Of a stretch of 64,000 bases of DNA, positions 39,001 to 47,530 are shown piece by piece. The position numbers and the translations under genes are program-made. Source of the stretch: Tetragonia tetragonoides (taxonomy: Eukaryota; Streptophyta; Magnoliopsida; Caryophyllales; Aizoaceae); contig CM076139.1 in the NCBI GenBank assembly GCA_038025085.1, positions 50,572,807 through 50,636,806 of the forward strand. Reading direction: 5' to 3'. The number at the start of each line of letters is the position of its first letter. The first letter of the stretch is position 1. Below the pieces are notes generated by a model. It made no database searches and had not been told where the DNA came from. It was given only the letters and a program-made list of their open reading frames with translations.

Positions 39001-42000
39001 CTGCAAAAATATTCACCGTCGTTCCAGGGCCTTTGAAAGCCAAAAAAACGTGGATCATAGACTTAGCCTTCGATTTCCGGATTCATGGGGCCAAGTTGTG
39101 ATTTTTGCCAAAACATCTCCCCTATCATCAACTTGTGATTTTTGCCAAAACATCTCCCATATCATCAATCTGGAGGACCCTCATGCCCTGGGAGGCCGGG
39201 ATGGTCATTCGGGTCCCCGAACTCTGGTTTCACCTATGCTTTCTATGTTCAAGCCCTTGGAGTACTGTCTCGTAAAATGCCCTTCCAAGCCTACTAGCGA
39301 ACCAAAAACCAACCCCGGGGTCCTCCCATGTCCCCTAAGGGTGTCCCATGTGACGTGGAGCGAAAATATCCAACTTCGTTCCGGGACCTCCCGGAAGCAA
39401 AAAAAAGTGGAATTAGCCTTCGATTTTCGGCTTCCCGAGGCCCTGTTGTGATTTTTGCCCAAACTACTCCAGGGGGTCTATCGTGACCCTATAAGACCAC
39501 TGGTGCTCCGGCAAGGTTATTAAGGTCCCCAAACTTCGATTTCAACCATGCTTTTCGGTGTTGCGGCCTTTAGGTTGGTGTCTCATAAAACGCCCGTCCA
39601 AGCCCATTAGAGAACCGATAACCAACCTTGGGGCCTCCCATGTCCCTTAGGGGTGTTCGGTGCAATGTGGTGCGAAAAATTCACCTTTGTTCCGGGGCCT
39701 CTTTGAAGTTCAAAAAACGTGGATTATTATAGCTTTTAATTTTCGGCTTCTCGTGATCCGAATATGATATTTGCCCAAACTTCTCTAGTGGGTCTATCAT
39801 GAACCCAGATACCCTCGGTGTCCTGAGAAGGTTATTCGTGTCCCCGAACTCTGATTTCACCTATGCTTTCGGCGTTCAAGCCCTTAGGGTGGTGTCCTGT
39901 AAAATGCCCATCCAAGCCAACCAAGCAATCGATAACCCATCCCGGGGGCTTCCACGTCCTCTTGGGGTGTTACGTGCGATGTGGTGCGAAACTATCTTTT
40001 TAGTTTTGGGCCTCCTAGAATCCGAAAAAACATGGATTAGCCTTCGATTTGGCTTCTTGGGCCCTGTTGTGATTTTTGCCCAAAAAACTCCCGTAGGTAC
40101 CCGAACTCTGATATCACCCATGCCTTTCGGTGTTGTAACCCTTAGATTGGTGTCCCGCAAAGGGACGCGATAACCGACCCTGGGGGACTCCCTCTATGTC
40201 TCCTAGGGGTGTTCTGTGCGATGTGGTGCAAAAATATTCACCTTTGTTCCAGGGCCTCTCGAAAGCCCAAGAAACGTGGATTATAGGCTTAGCCTTCCAT
40301 TTCCGGATTCTCGGGGTCTAGTTGTGATTTTTGCCAAAACTTCTTCGGGGGGTCTATCATGAACCTTGAGGACCCTTGGTGTCCCGGGAAGGTCATTCGG
40401 GTCCCTGACTCTGATTTCAACAATGGTTTTGGGGTTCAGGCCATTATAGTAGTGTCCCTTAAAATGTCCTTCCAAGCCTACCAGGTAACCGATAACCGAC
40501 CCCGGAGCCCTCCCCTAGGGGTGTCTCATGCAATGTGGTGCGTAAATATCCACCTTTGTTCGGGGCTTTCCGGAAGGCCAAAAAACGTGGTTTACAGCCT
40601 TTGATTTTTGGCTCCCCGAGGCCATGTTGTGATTTTTGCCCAAGCTACTCCTGGGGTCTATTGTGACCCTAAAGGATCACTGAACTTTGATTTCACCTAT
40701 GCTTTCCGTGTTCAGGCACTTAGAGTGATGTCTCGTAAATGCCCTTCCAACCGACCCTGGGGCCCTCCCATGTCCCCTAGGGGTGTCCTGTGTGATATGG
40801 ACTGAAAATATTCACTTTCGTTCTGGGCCTTCACTAAGCCAAAAAACGTTGATTATAGCCTTCATTTTTTGGCTTTCCGAGACCCTGTTGTGATTTTTGC
40901 CCAAACTACTCCTGGACGTCTATCGTGACCCTATAAGACCACTGGTGCTCCGGCAAGGTTATCTATGTCCCCGAACTCCGATTTCAACCATGCTTTTCGG
41001 TATTGTGACCTTTAGATTGGTGTCTCGTAAATCACCCGTCCAAGCCCATTAGGGAATCGATAATCGACCTTCGGGGCCTCCCATGTCCCTTAGGGGTGTC
41101 CGGTGCGATGTGGTGCAAAAATTTCACCTTCGTTCCAGGGCCTCTCAGAAGCTCAAAAAACGTGGATTGTAGCTTTCGATTTTCAGCTTCTCGTGATCTG
41201 AATATGATATTAGCCCAAACTTCTCCAGTGGGTCTATCATGAACCCAAAAGACCCTCGGTGCCCCGAGAAGGTCATCCGTGTCCCCGAACTCTGATGTCA
41301 CCTATGCTCTTGGCGTTCAAGCCCTTAGAGTGGTGTCCCGTAAGATGCCCATCCAAGCCAACCAAGCAATCGATAACCGTTCTCGTGGGCTTCCATGTCT
41401 CCTTGGGGTGTTACGTGCGATGTGGTGCGAAAATATCCATTTTAGTTTCGAGCCTCCCGGAATCCCAAAAAACGTGGATAAAGCCTTCGATTTTCGGCTT
41501 CCTGGGGCCTGTTGGGAGTTTTGCCCAAACAACTTCTGTGGGTCTACCAGTGGACCCCTTGTGCCCCGAAAAGGTCATCAGGTACATGAACTCCGATATC
41601 ACCCATGGTTTTCGGTGTTGTAGCCCTTAGATTGGTGTCCCACAAAACGTTCCTCACAGCCCACTGCGATAACCGACCCTGGGGGCCTCCCATGTCCCCT
41701 AGGGATGTTCCGTGCGATGTGGTGCAAAAATATTCACCTTTGTTCCGGGGCCTCTCAAAAGCCTTAAAAACGTGGATTAGCCTTCGATTTCCGGATTCTC
41801 GAGGCCCGGTTGTGAATTTTGTCCAAACTTTTCCGGGGGGTCTCTCGTGAACCTAGAGGACCCTTGGTGCCCCAAGAAGGTGATCCGTGTTCTTGAACTC
41901 TGATTTCACGTATGATTTCGGTGTTTGGGCCCTTAGAGTGGTGTCCCGTGAAAGGCCCGTCCAAGCCTACTAAGGAACCGATAACTGACCCTGTAGCCCT

Positions 42001-43371
42001 CCCATGTCCCGTAGGGGTGTCATGTGGGATGTGGTGCGAAAATATCCACCTTCGTTTCAACTTCTCCCGGAAGCCAAAAAATGTGGTTTATAGCTTTCGA
42101 TTTTCGGCTTCCCGGGGCTCTATTGTGATTCTTACCCAAACTCTTTGGGGGAGTCTATCGCGACCCTAGAGGACCCTTGGTGCCCCGAGAAGGTCGTCTG
42201 GGTCCCCAAACTCCGATTTCGCCCATGCTTGCGGCGTTCCGGCCCTTAGATTGGTGTCTTGTAATCGCCCGTCCAAGCCTATTAGGGACCCGATAACCGA
42301 CCCCGGGGGCCTCCGTGTCTCCTTGCGGTGTCCCGTGCAATGTGGTTTTGCACTTTTTGGTACTCATGTAACTACTGTCTTGCTGAGTTGCCGTCAATGT
42401 TGCCCCTTTGGTAATTGTGGTTTATTTGTCATTGATATATTGCCATGTCTAAAAAGAGTATACCGATCAAATGAGTTTTTAGTTTGTCAAAATGGGTTAT
42501 TTCACATAGTCATTTGAGCATCTCTTGAGATAATGAGATCATTCCCTTCATGTGAAGAAGCTATCATTAGTAATGATATTTGTGTGTTTGAAGACTATTT
42601 CAGGTCTTCTTGACATTTTCCTTTCCTAAAGTTGTCTTTTGACTTGCTCAGAGTTTTGAGCAACTTCCTATACCTCCTCTGTGTTTTTGGTAGTCCATCT
42701 TTGTTTTGTTGTTCCTTGGACTAATCAGCAGAAATGTTGGTCAGATGAAATTAACAGGTCGATGTATGAATAGAGTAAGATTGTACCCCTGCTAGAGTTG
42801 AAAGGAGAAAAAGAACAGAGATGTTTACTCACTAGCTTTCTTTTTTGTTCTGTAGTTCCCTAGCCCTCTGTTTACTATGCCTTCTCTCCTCAGGGTTGTG
42901 CTATTAAAACTTGATTCACTTCTCTTTTACCAGGACCATTTGTTCTTGCAATTTAACCTGCAAATGAAAGGCTACCCTTACCCAGCTGGCCAGCTACACT
43001 CTAGAGGGTGAAAATTAATCAAAAGTTTTCATATTTGTGTGCTAGAGACATGTCTAGATAGCAGGACCATAGAAATTTGAATTTCATCTGATTTGTCGTA
43101 GGACTTTGTGTTTCACAAAGGAAGGCCATTGCTCGTTCTTTCTGATCCTTTGGGGGATGACTGGCCGAGTTTCTTGAAAACCCCTACGTTTAGTGTATAA
43201 TATATGTTTACGTGCATATTAACCACTTCTAATTTGTTTCCATGTTCTTTGGTATAGGTGCAAGAGCAATTGCAGAATGCCAACTTCGACAACTGGGCAT
43301 CGATCCTGCCTGTCGAGCAAATTCAGGAAGTTGTTAGGAGAAGATCAACTCCTATAGCAAGGCCAAGCTAG
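24022..43371 (+). CDS. Conserved plant protein of unknown function, 184 aa, seven exons, giant intron 6
   Basis: Exons: 24022-24118, 24202-24242, 28338-28395, 29709-29802, 31268-31352, 31423-31488 and 43258-43371 (555 nt including the stop, frame kept throughout, all GT-AG). The protein is small, charged and apparently helical, with no signal peptide or membrane span. Clear blocks are 'LSREQWLYLFDRF', 'VKKRIADAVKD', 'AVAVTTAIQQEIF', 'GIGCLGKVN', 'EEMACDEAELGPDEFA', 'LEMLKYMRKFHMDDQSAIL' and a basic tail. I recognise it as resembling an uncharacterised single-domain plant protein but cannot name a function. The start at 24022 is preferred for its context (caaaaaATGGC); a later in-frame ATG at 24055 gives a start nearer the conserved block. 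Intron 2 (~4.1 kb) and intron 6 (31489-43257, 11,769 bp) are packed with repeats, so the primary transcript crosses a satellite array. Confidence 0.8.
25440..25760 (-). pseudogene. Copia RNase H-region remnant in intron 2
   Basis: On the minus strand the frame reads pieces resembling the copia RNase H domain ('GYYILLGD', then a degraded 'SRSYAKAG' in place of the usual SRS-SAEAE motif, then 'LGCFSYFKTWASKTV'). Stops and frame shifts interrupt it. A shorter homologous piece lies at about 27060-27200. It is noncoding debris, removed with the intron. Confidence 0.5.
25849..26110 (+). pseudogene. Possible LINE RNase H tail in intron 2
   Basis: A 67-codon open stretch ends in 'IRIGNLVSDALAKE', resembling the C-terminal part of RVT_3-type RNase H of plant LINEs (R-x-x-N-x-V-A-D-x-L-A-K). 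It is followed by T-rich sequence. No reverse transcriptase lies upstream. The resemblance is short, so this is tentative. Confidence 0.3.
27426..27560 (-). mobile_element. SINE, Au-like, minus strand
   Basis: Read on the minus strand, a B-box-like 'ggatcaaac' is followed by 'ggggtaaggctgcgtacaa', 'ccgaccccctcttaccctgc', 'ctaggcgggagcctctttgg' and a tail of gttaat repeats. This matches what I know of plant Au-type SINEs, including the 'ggcactggggtaatg' end. A related fragment on the plus strand lies inside the Helitron 3' repeats at about 4100-4166 and 8888-8953. Target-site duplication was not resolved. Confidence 0.6.
30338..30778. mobile_element. hAT-type MITE 1, CpG-word-rich, intron 4
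   Basis: The ends are CATGGAATTAAATAGCGG (left) and the inverse of CAGGCAATTAAATAGCGG (right). A perfect 8-bp target duplication, agtaggat, flanks the element (30330-30337 and 30779-30786). It is 441 bp long with an AT-rich core. Both ends are full of CpG words (gcgacgcgac, cgcgatcgcgaccgcgacc), very unlike the AT-rich intron around it. There is no coding capacity. It lies in intron 4 of the 184-aa gene. The 8-bp duplication points to the hAT superfamily. Confidence 0.85.
31142..31267 (+). other. End of intron 4 before exon 5
   Basis: This is ordinary intron sequence ending in the acceptor attgcag at 31261-31267. A minus-strand open frame across it is a shadow of exon 5. Confidence 0.6.
32355..32585 (+). 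repeat. Direct repeat flanking the satellite array, left copy
   Basis: It shares ordered blocks with 42352-42606: 'ttgctgagttgc', 'tttatttgtcactgatat', 'ttgccatgtcta', 'gtttttagtttgtcaaaatg', 'atgagatcattcccc', 'ctatcattagtaatgatatt' and 'tgtttgaagactattt'. It ends exactly where satellite sequence begins. The left copy lacks about 30 bp present in the right copy. Confidence 0.9.
32586..36758 (+). repeat. ~312-bp satellite array, left segment
   Basis: A marker word (gcgatgtggtgcg and close variants) falls at 32721, 33033, 33345, 33656, 33954, 34266, 34586, 34691, 35002, 35425, 35847, 36295 and 36607. The commonest interval is 311-312 bp. There are shortened (105) and expanded (422, 422, 448) units. 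Each monomer has the same order of words: gtccc(t/g)taggggtgtccc, the marker, atattcaccttcgtt, aaagcccaaaaa, ttcgatttccggattc, gatttttgcccaaact, ggggtctatcgtgaacc, gaaggtcatccgggtcc, gatttcacccatgc and ttagagtggtgtcccgtaaa. It is richer in G+C than its surroundings. Open frames on both strands are by-products of the repeat. Confidence 0.92.
35002..36294 (+). repeat. Higher-order ~422-bp units inside the array
   Basis: Between the markers at 35002, 35425, 35847 and 36295 the unit is about 422 bp rather than 312. Each carries an extra ~110 bp: a second partial copy beginning 'cccttatccttcaatttccg' and ending 'ggtcatttcatctatgctta'. The units from 35173 and 35595 are much more alike than ordinary monomers, so they arose by recent local duplication. 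Confidence 0.85.
36767..38816. mobile_element. hAT-type element (outer) inserted in the satellite, 2,050 bp
   Basis: Terminal inverted repeats are TAGGGGTGAGCA(a)TGGG on the left and the matching CCCATGCTCACCCCTA on the right. A perfect 8-bp target duplication, atcgctgt, flanks it (36759-36766 and 38817-38824). Subterminal regions are full of short words such as ggaaccgg, ccagttcc and ggtaccc, with a ~42-bp tandem repeat near 38694-38780. Those words are probably transposase-binding sites. No transposase is present. Without the element nested in it, it would be only about 540 bp. Confidence 0.9.
36895..38395. mobile_element. Second DNA element nested in the outer hAT, 1,501 bp
   Basis: The ends are CTTGGTTTTTAAAAGCGCG and the inverse of CTTGGTTTTAAAAAGCGCG. 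An 8-bp duplication, gttggaac, flanks it (36887-36894 and 38396-38403). Both ends are rich in gcgcctgaggcgc/aggcgacc palindromic words. The interior (about 37085-37860) holds purine-rich and CT-rich sequence with a short exon-like piece ending in a donor-like cgaccag|gtacac near 37258-37268, possibly captured gene DNA. There is no transposase. The 8-bp duplication suggests a hAT-type non-autonomous element. Confidence 0.85.
38825..42351 (+). repeat. ~312-bp satellite array, right segment
   Basis: This continues the array after the transposon insertion. Marker words fall at 38991, 39350, 39662, 39976, 40218, 40530, 40792, 41105, 41417, 41714, 42026 and 42337. Most intervals are 311-314 bp, with deleted units (242, 262, 297) and one lengthened (359) by a local duplication of 'ttgtgatttttgccaaaaca' at 39094-39166. 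Monomers are diverged from each other and not recently homogenised. The last is cut off at the right direct repeat. Confidence 0.92.
42352..42606 (+). repeat. Direct repeat flanking the satellite array, right copy
   Basis: Right partner of 32355-32585. It starts where the last satellite monomer is cut off (after gcaatgtggtttt). It carries an extra ~30-bp piece (atttcacatagtcatttgag…) near 42499-42530. The two copies differ at many positions, so the duplication is not recent. Confidence 0.9.
42607..43257 (+). other. Ordinary intron sequence before exon 7
   Basis: T-rich intron sequence with no repeats or coding signal recognised. It ends in the acceptor ggtatag at 43251-43257. Confidence 0.6.
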
Positions 43372-43781
43372 TGGCTGGGTAATCTGCTCAATTCCGTAAA
43401 GTCTCAGCTTGATAATGCTGCATCTCTTTAAGACTGGGTGGAAAATGCATTTGTTGTACACAATTACACTGTTAACCTGATTTCATCAGTCATTTTGTTG
43501 TGGTTATCCTTCAAATAAGCACCAATTTTGTTTAATTACGTTCTTACCAATTACGTTAAACTCTGTATATCACCCCTCCCATTAAGCGATCGCACAACAA
43601 AGCGAAATTGATGAAGATGGAACTATTTCCCCCTGTTTAACATAGTGCTGTATTACTCCATACTGGTCTTCTGTTTGGGCTGGAAATGTAATACTACAGC
43701 CAATTTTAAAAAAGCCTGAAAAGTCTGCCCAGGTGCTTTTTTTAAGACAAGTATATTTATGTTGACCAAATAAACAGTAAC

Positions 43782-43821
43782 GTCGAGATGGCCGAGTTGG
43801 TCTAAGGCGCCAGATTAAGGT

Positions 43822-43854
<33 letters not shown>

Positions 43855-43862
43855 TCTCGACA
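43782..43862 (+). tRNA. tRNA-Leu, anticodon AAG
   Basis: The acceptor stem GTCGAGA pairs with TCTCGAC, followed by discriminator A at 43862. The D-arm region is ggccgagttggtctaaggc. The anticodon arm is CCAGA-TTAAGGT-TCTGG with anticodon AAG. A long variable arm (tccgaaagggc) is present as required for Leu. The T-arm is GTGGG-TTCAAAT-CCCAC. There is no intron. A T6 run at 43871-43876 is the Pol III terminator. Internal A and B boxes are intact. It reads co-directionally with the preceding gene, about 410 bp after its stop. Confidence 0.97.
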
Positions 43863-43870
43863 AACTGTTA

Positions 43871-43876
43871 TTTTTT
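43871..43876 (+). terminator. Pol III terminator of tRNA-Leu
   Basis: A TTTTTT run nine bases after the tRNA 3' end, the normal Pol III stop signal. Confidence 0.85.
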
Positions 43877-43911
43877 GCGTTTCCCTTCTTCAATTAGCGG
43901 AATGCTTACTT

Positions 43912-44437
43912 TTTTTTTTCTTTTTTTTTTTTTTTTTTTTTTTTGGCAAGTAGAAATACAGACATTACCTACTATTACTAAATACATATTCTAAATTTCC
44001 TAGCATTATTAGCCAGACAAATGGGCTGGTTTCACTTCATCTCTTGAGACCTTGATGAAGACCAGATGATCAAAGAACTGAAATTGCTCCTTGATATCTA
44101 GTATTTGATCAGCAACCTCCACTGGAATGCCTTTATCCACCTGCAAAAAACTAATTATTTGCAAGGAATCAGTACATAGAGTCAAGGATTTCCAATTCCT
44201 CTCCTTAGCCCATCTTAGAGCTCGAACACAAGCAACCATTTCTGCCTTTATTGCTGAGTCCAAGAGCATGCAGTCAGACCCTGCGTCCCCTGGATCTGAG
44301 TTCAAGGAACACCATGCAACACCTGCTCTTAATGAAGTTGAATCCCAAGAACCATCCGTACAAATGAACTTCAGGTCTGGAAGATCAGTAGTCCATCGAG
44401 CTCGGTACTGTGGAATTGATAGCTCAGTTTCCTTGCT
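43912..44437 (-). mobile_element. 5'-truncated LINE with poly(A) tail and 13-bp target duplication
   Basis: The element lies on the minus strand. Its poly(A) appears as a T-run (43911-43944, one C). Its body holds the final RNase H domain of a plant LINE. A perfect 13-bp target duplication, ggaatgcttactt, flanks it (43899-43911 and 44438-44450). The insert is only ~526 bp, so most of ORF2 was lost at insertion by 5' truncation. It sits about 25 bp past the tRNA terminator. Confidence 0.88.
44009..44400 (-). pseudogene. LINE RNase H domain (RVT_3 type) fragment
   Basis: Within the truncated LINE, the minus strand reads an intact-looking RNase H fold: 'FICTDGSW' (first catalytic Asp), 'IKAEMVACVRAL' (Glu) and 'LCTDSLQII' (second Asp), ending after 'VKPAHLSG'. 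It lacks its own ATG-led start and the rest of ORF2, so it should not be counted as a gene. The frame has few or no lesions, consistent with a fairly young insertion. Confidence 0.8.
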
Positions 44438-44669
44438 GGAATGCTTACTTAGTGAGTTAGTGTTTGTTTTGTTGCCACTTGAAAAGCATAGAACAAGGTT
44501 TTTTTTTATCGTTTTTTATCTTAACACTCTTTAGATACGAGTGGTGTTGTTAACATAAGTAACACTTTCAATTTGAATAGGGAAACATGCACAATGAAGA
44601 TACAATTTAAGAACTCAAAGAAATAAAACATTTCACTAACTTTATAAATGCAAAATGATCCTCAATGCC

Positions 44670-46166
44670 TCAACAAAAAAAGGTTCTAGCCCTTTTAGTC
44701 TCTTCTTTGGTAGCAGGGGGTATAACAAAATGCCAAAGCCTGCCCACAGCCTTCACCAAGTACTTCCTACAAAGGAACCTTTCAGCATAAACCCTCTCAA
44801 CCCTCCTATTCACATCATGCAAAATGACATGGGTTACCCCTGGCCGCGTCCTCAGCCGAGCCATCACCGCAGCTGTGTAGATGGCCGCCATCCGCCCTGG
44901 TAGTTCCGGAAGATACCCTCTTGGCCCGTCAATCATTATCACATCCCATTCTTTGCTGTACACTTCATTAGGCAGGTCACCCAAGACTAACCTTAATTAC
45001 CAATAATAATTTAATTAGATAATCTCAAACAAATCCAGCTTTCAAAACAATGACAAATTTTATTCACACTTCTTTAATGATAATTAGAGTTCATACACCT
45101 GTTGAAGTAAAAGTTCGTACACTTATTGGAGCGAAACCTCAAACACCTAATGAAACCCCACACACCTTTTGTATTGCACTTTCATTAATAAACGAGTGGA
45201 CAAAAAATGCAACTTTTGTATTGGTTTACACTATGATAGATTATTACATCTTCATGTAGAGCTTGATTGTAAGTATCCTTGCAGCTTGTAGAAAAGACAC
45301 TCAACCAGTTTGTAGTGACTTATTTTCTAAATATTAACACTAAGCTTAGGTTATTATTGGATGAACAATTAGTAGTTTATCTATATTCAAATGAACTAGC
45401 TGATCAACCTAGCTAAAGGCTATAGCTAATAGAATTAATTTCATAGTCATAACTTCACCCTTTTCTGAATATGTTTTCTTGACGAAAATTTCATCAATAA
45501 CTAACTGTAGTACTTATCTTATTTCGAATTGACACAAAAACCTGACTATCTCATAATCGAAAAAAGAACCTAAAATGCGGAGTGTCATATATAAAATGAA
45601 ACGGAGGGAGTATAAGCTAACCTGCACTTGGTGTTACCAGAAAGGTGCAATTTAGGAGGCAAGCAATAAGGCTCCACCTTATAATGGGCCAACAAATTCT
45701 TGGCATCATAAAGATGGGTCTTATAATCAACTGGATGGACCCTTATATTGGGGGCCCTAGTTAGAACCGTTCTAACCCAATTGGGATCCTCTTCAAGGAA
45801 CATAGTGAACCCATTTGGGTTAAACGAGGCCCACATAAGAGAATCATGGCCCAGCCCAAACACCAAGAAGTTGCATGGGTAAAGACTGAAGAGCACGTCA
45901 AAGGTGACCCGGATCTCCGCAGGTGACTGTTGGGGGACATCACGTGTGGTGGCGTAGTGAAGGATTGCATGGAGCTGGATTGGGGCCGGGCCTCGGTCGG
46001 CTGCCAATAAGGCCCGACATAAAAAGGCGGTGTGGCCCGTGGCGTTGAAGTTTCCGATCAGCATTATGACTGATATTAACACGGCCACCGCCAACACCAC
46101 CACTAGCCACGGCCTTTCTACCACCGGGAACCGCCGTGGCTTGATAGGAATGAAATTCATCATCAC
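44670..46166 (-). CDS. IRX15: IRX15/IRX15-L-type DUF579 protein (xylan biosynthesis), two exons
   Basis: Minus strand: exon 1 46166-45622, intron 45621-44992 (630 bp, GT-AG), exon 2 44991-44670; 288 residues. It is predicted to be a type II Golgi membrane protein with a short basic N-terminus and one membrane span at about residues 19-38. The DUF579 domain follows, with the SAM-binding-like 'FLVFGLGHDSLMW' (100-112), 'FLEEDPNWV', 'WDVIMIDGPRGY', 'PGRMAAIYTAAVMAR', 'FLHD'-type 'ILHDVNRRVE', 'FLCRKY' and 'GRLWHF'. The family includes glucuronoxylan 4-O-methyltransferases (GXM) and IRX15/IRX15-L, which are needed for normal xylan in secondary walls. The 'CRKYLVKAVGRLWHF' ending favours the IRX15 branch. 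Two more ATGs follow the first directly. A Stowaway-like end lies at the start of the intron. Confidence 0.88.
45596..45616 (-). mobile_element. Solo Stowaway-type terminus in the IRX15-type intron
   Basis: The string aaacggagggagtata is a Stowaway MITE end (inverse of TACTCCCTCCGTTT). It lies 6 bp from the donor site of the intron on the minus strand. No matching left end was found in the intron, so the element is truncated or rearranged. Confidence 0.5.
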
Positions 46167-46689
46167 AATAATAATGTTGGTTAAGACAATGGGTTACAAA
46201 AAAATGAAGGAAATTTGGAGCAAATTAAAGCATATGAATGTGATTGTGTGAGTGATTATAATTGAGGTAGTTGAGTGTTGTTTTGATGAGGATGTTTTTT
46301 GATTTAGTTAACAAGATTGCCTATATGTAAGGGGGGCATAGCATGTTTGATTAGGTAACACGTACAAATGTGGTGATTTGTTTTTGTTTTTCCTCTTTTC
46401 TTTCCTTTTTGTTTTGAATCACGAAGATTTAAATGTATAATTGATAAAAACTTTTCATTAGCACTCCATATTTTTTTTTGGTGAACTAGCTCTCCATATA
46501 TAAGAGACTTATATGGTGCAAACAAGCTGGATCTGCATCAATCTATCAGGCCCAAAGTTCAGTGCTTGAGTTCTACAGTATTTTTATTTTACTTTATTTT
46601 ATTTTTTTGCTCAACCAATGTGTGCCCATTTTGAGTTGTAGCTAGTTAAGTTTAGTCCTATCACAATCCGATGGGTGACAAAGATTTCT

Positions 46690-47530
46690 TGAAATACGCG
46701 ATATGGTACTAAAATATCCACTTTTGTTTCGAGATCTCCCAAAAGCCCAAAAAAGTTGGATTACCTTCATATTATGGTTTTCCGGGGCCCGATTGTGAAG
46801 TTTGCTCAAACTTCTCTGTGGGGTCCATTATGACCCAAGAAGACCCCCCTACCTCAGGAAGGTCATCTAAGTCCCCGAATTCCGATTTCACCCATGCTTT
46901 TCGGTGTTTTGGCTCTTTAGAGTGGTGTCCCGTATATAAACGTCCGAGCTTAGCAAAGACCCGATAACAGATACAAGGGACTCCCTTGTCCCATAGAGGT
47001 GTCACATGCTATGTGGTACGAAAATATCCACTTTCGTTCTGGAGCCTTTCCGAAAGCCCAAAAATCGTTGACTATAGCCTTCTGTTCGACTTCCCAGGGC
47101 CCGGTTGTGAATTTCTCCCCAACATCTCCAAGGGGTATATATAACCTAAGAGGACTCCCGGTGCCTTGAGAAGGTCATCCGCGTCCCCGAACTCCAATTT
47201 CACCCATATTTTCGGTGTTCTGACCCTTAGAGTGGTGTACTGTAAAACGGTCGTCCAAACCTACCAAAGACCTGATAATCGATCCCGGGGGCCTCCCAAG
47301 GCTCCCATGTCCTATAGGAGTGTCTCGTATGATGTGGTGCTAAAATATCCACCTTCATTGCGGGGCTCCCGAAAGCCCAAAAATCGTGAATTAGCCTTCA
47401 TTTTTCGACTTCCTGGTGCCAGGTTGTGATTTTTGCCAAAATCTCTCCCGCGGGGCTACTATGACACTTGAAAACTCCCGATACCTTGAAAAGGTCATAT
47501 AGGTCCTGATCTCCGATTTTATCTATGGGC
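46690..47530 (+). repeat. Three diverged monomers of the same ~312-bp satellite, outside the gene
   Basis: Marker-like words (cgatatggtact, gctatgtggtacg, atgatgtggtgct) fall at 46698, 47009 and 47329. Each is followed by aaaatatccac-cttcgtt and aaagcccaaaaa, as in the intronic array. Copies are more diverged than those in the intron. The last monomer ends near 47525 in a different, T-rich sequence. Confidence 0.88.

Larger units (their letters stand above)
31489..43257 (+). other. Giant intron 6 of the 184-aa gene (11,769 bp)
   Basis: The donor is at 31489 (ag|gtatat) and the acceptor ends at 43257 (ggtatag|gtg). Frame and protein character continue across (…'QSAILEK' then 'VQEQLQNANFDNW'…), so this is one intron. 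It consists of ~0.87 kb of ordinary intron, the left copy of a direct repeat (32355-32585), the satellite array with nested DNA transposons (32586-42351), the right copy of the direct repeat (42352-42606), and ~0.65 kb of ordinary intron. Without the block the intron would be under 2 kb. Confidence 0.85.

Noticed and set aside
32586..42351. Many open frames of 60-160 codons on both strands in the satellite block
   Set aside because: They repeat with the monomer, overlap on both strands, and start and stop at mutations rather than at conserved positions; treated as satellite by-products.
43582..43893. Minus-strand open frame of 103 codons across the tRNA-Leu
   Set aside because: It is the antisense reading of the tRNA gene; the recurring 'GFEPT..RTRTLIWRLRPTRPSR' type peptide is a well-known false protein over tRNA-Leu genes.
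44127..44534. Plus-strand open frame of 135 codons
   Set aside because: Antisense of the LINE RNase H fragment, whose catalytic motifs read correctly on the minus strand.
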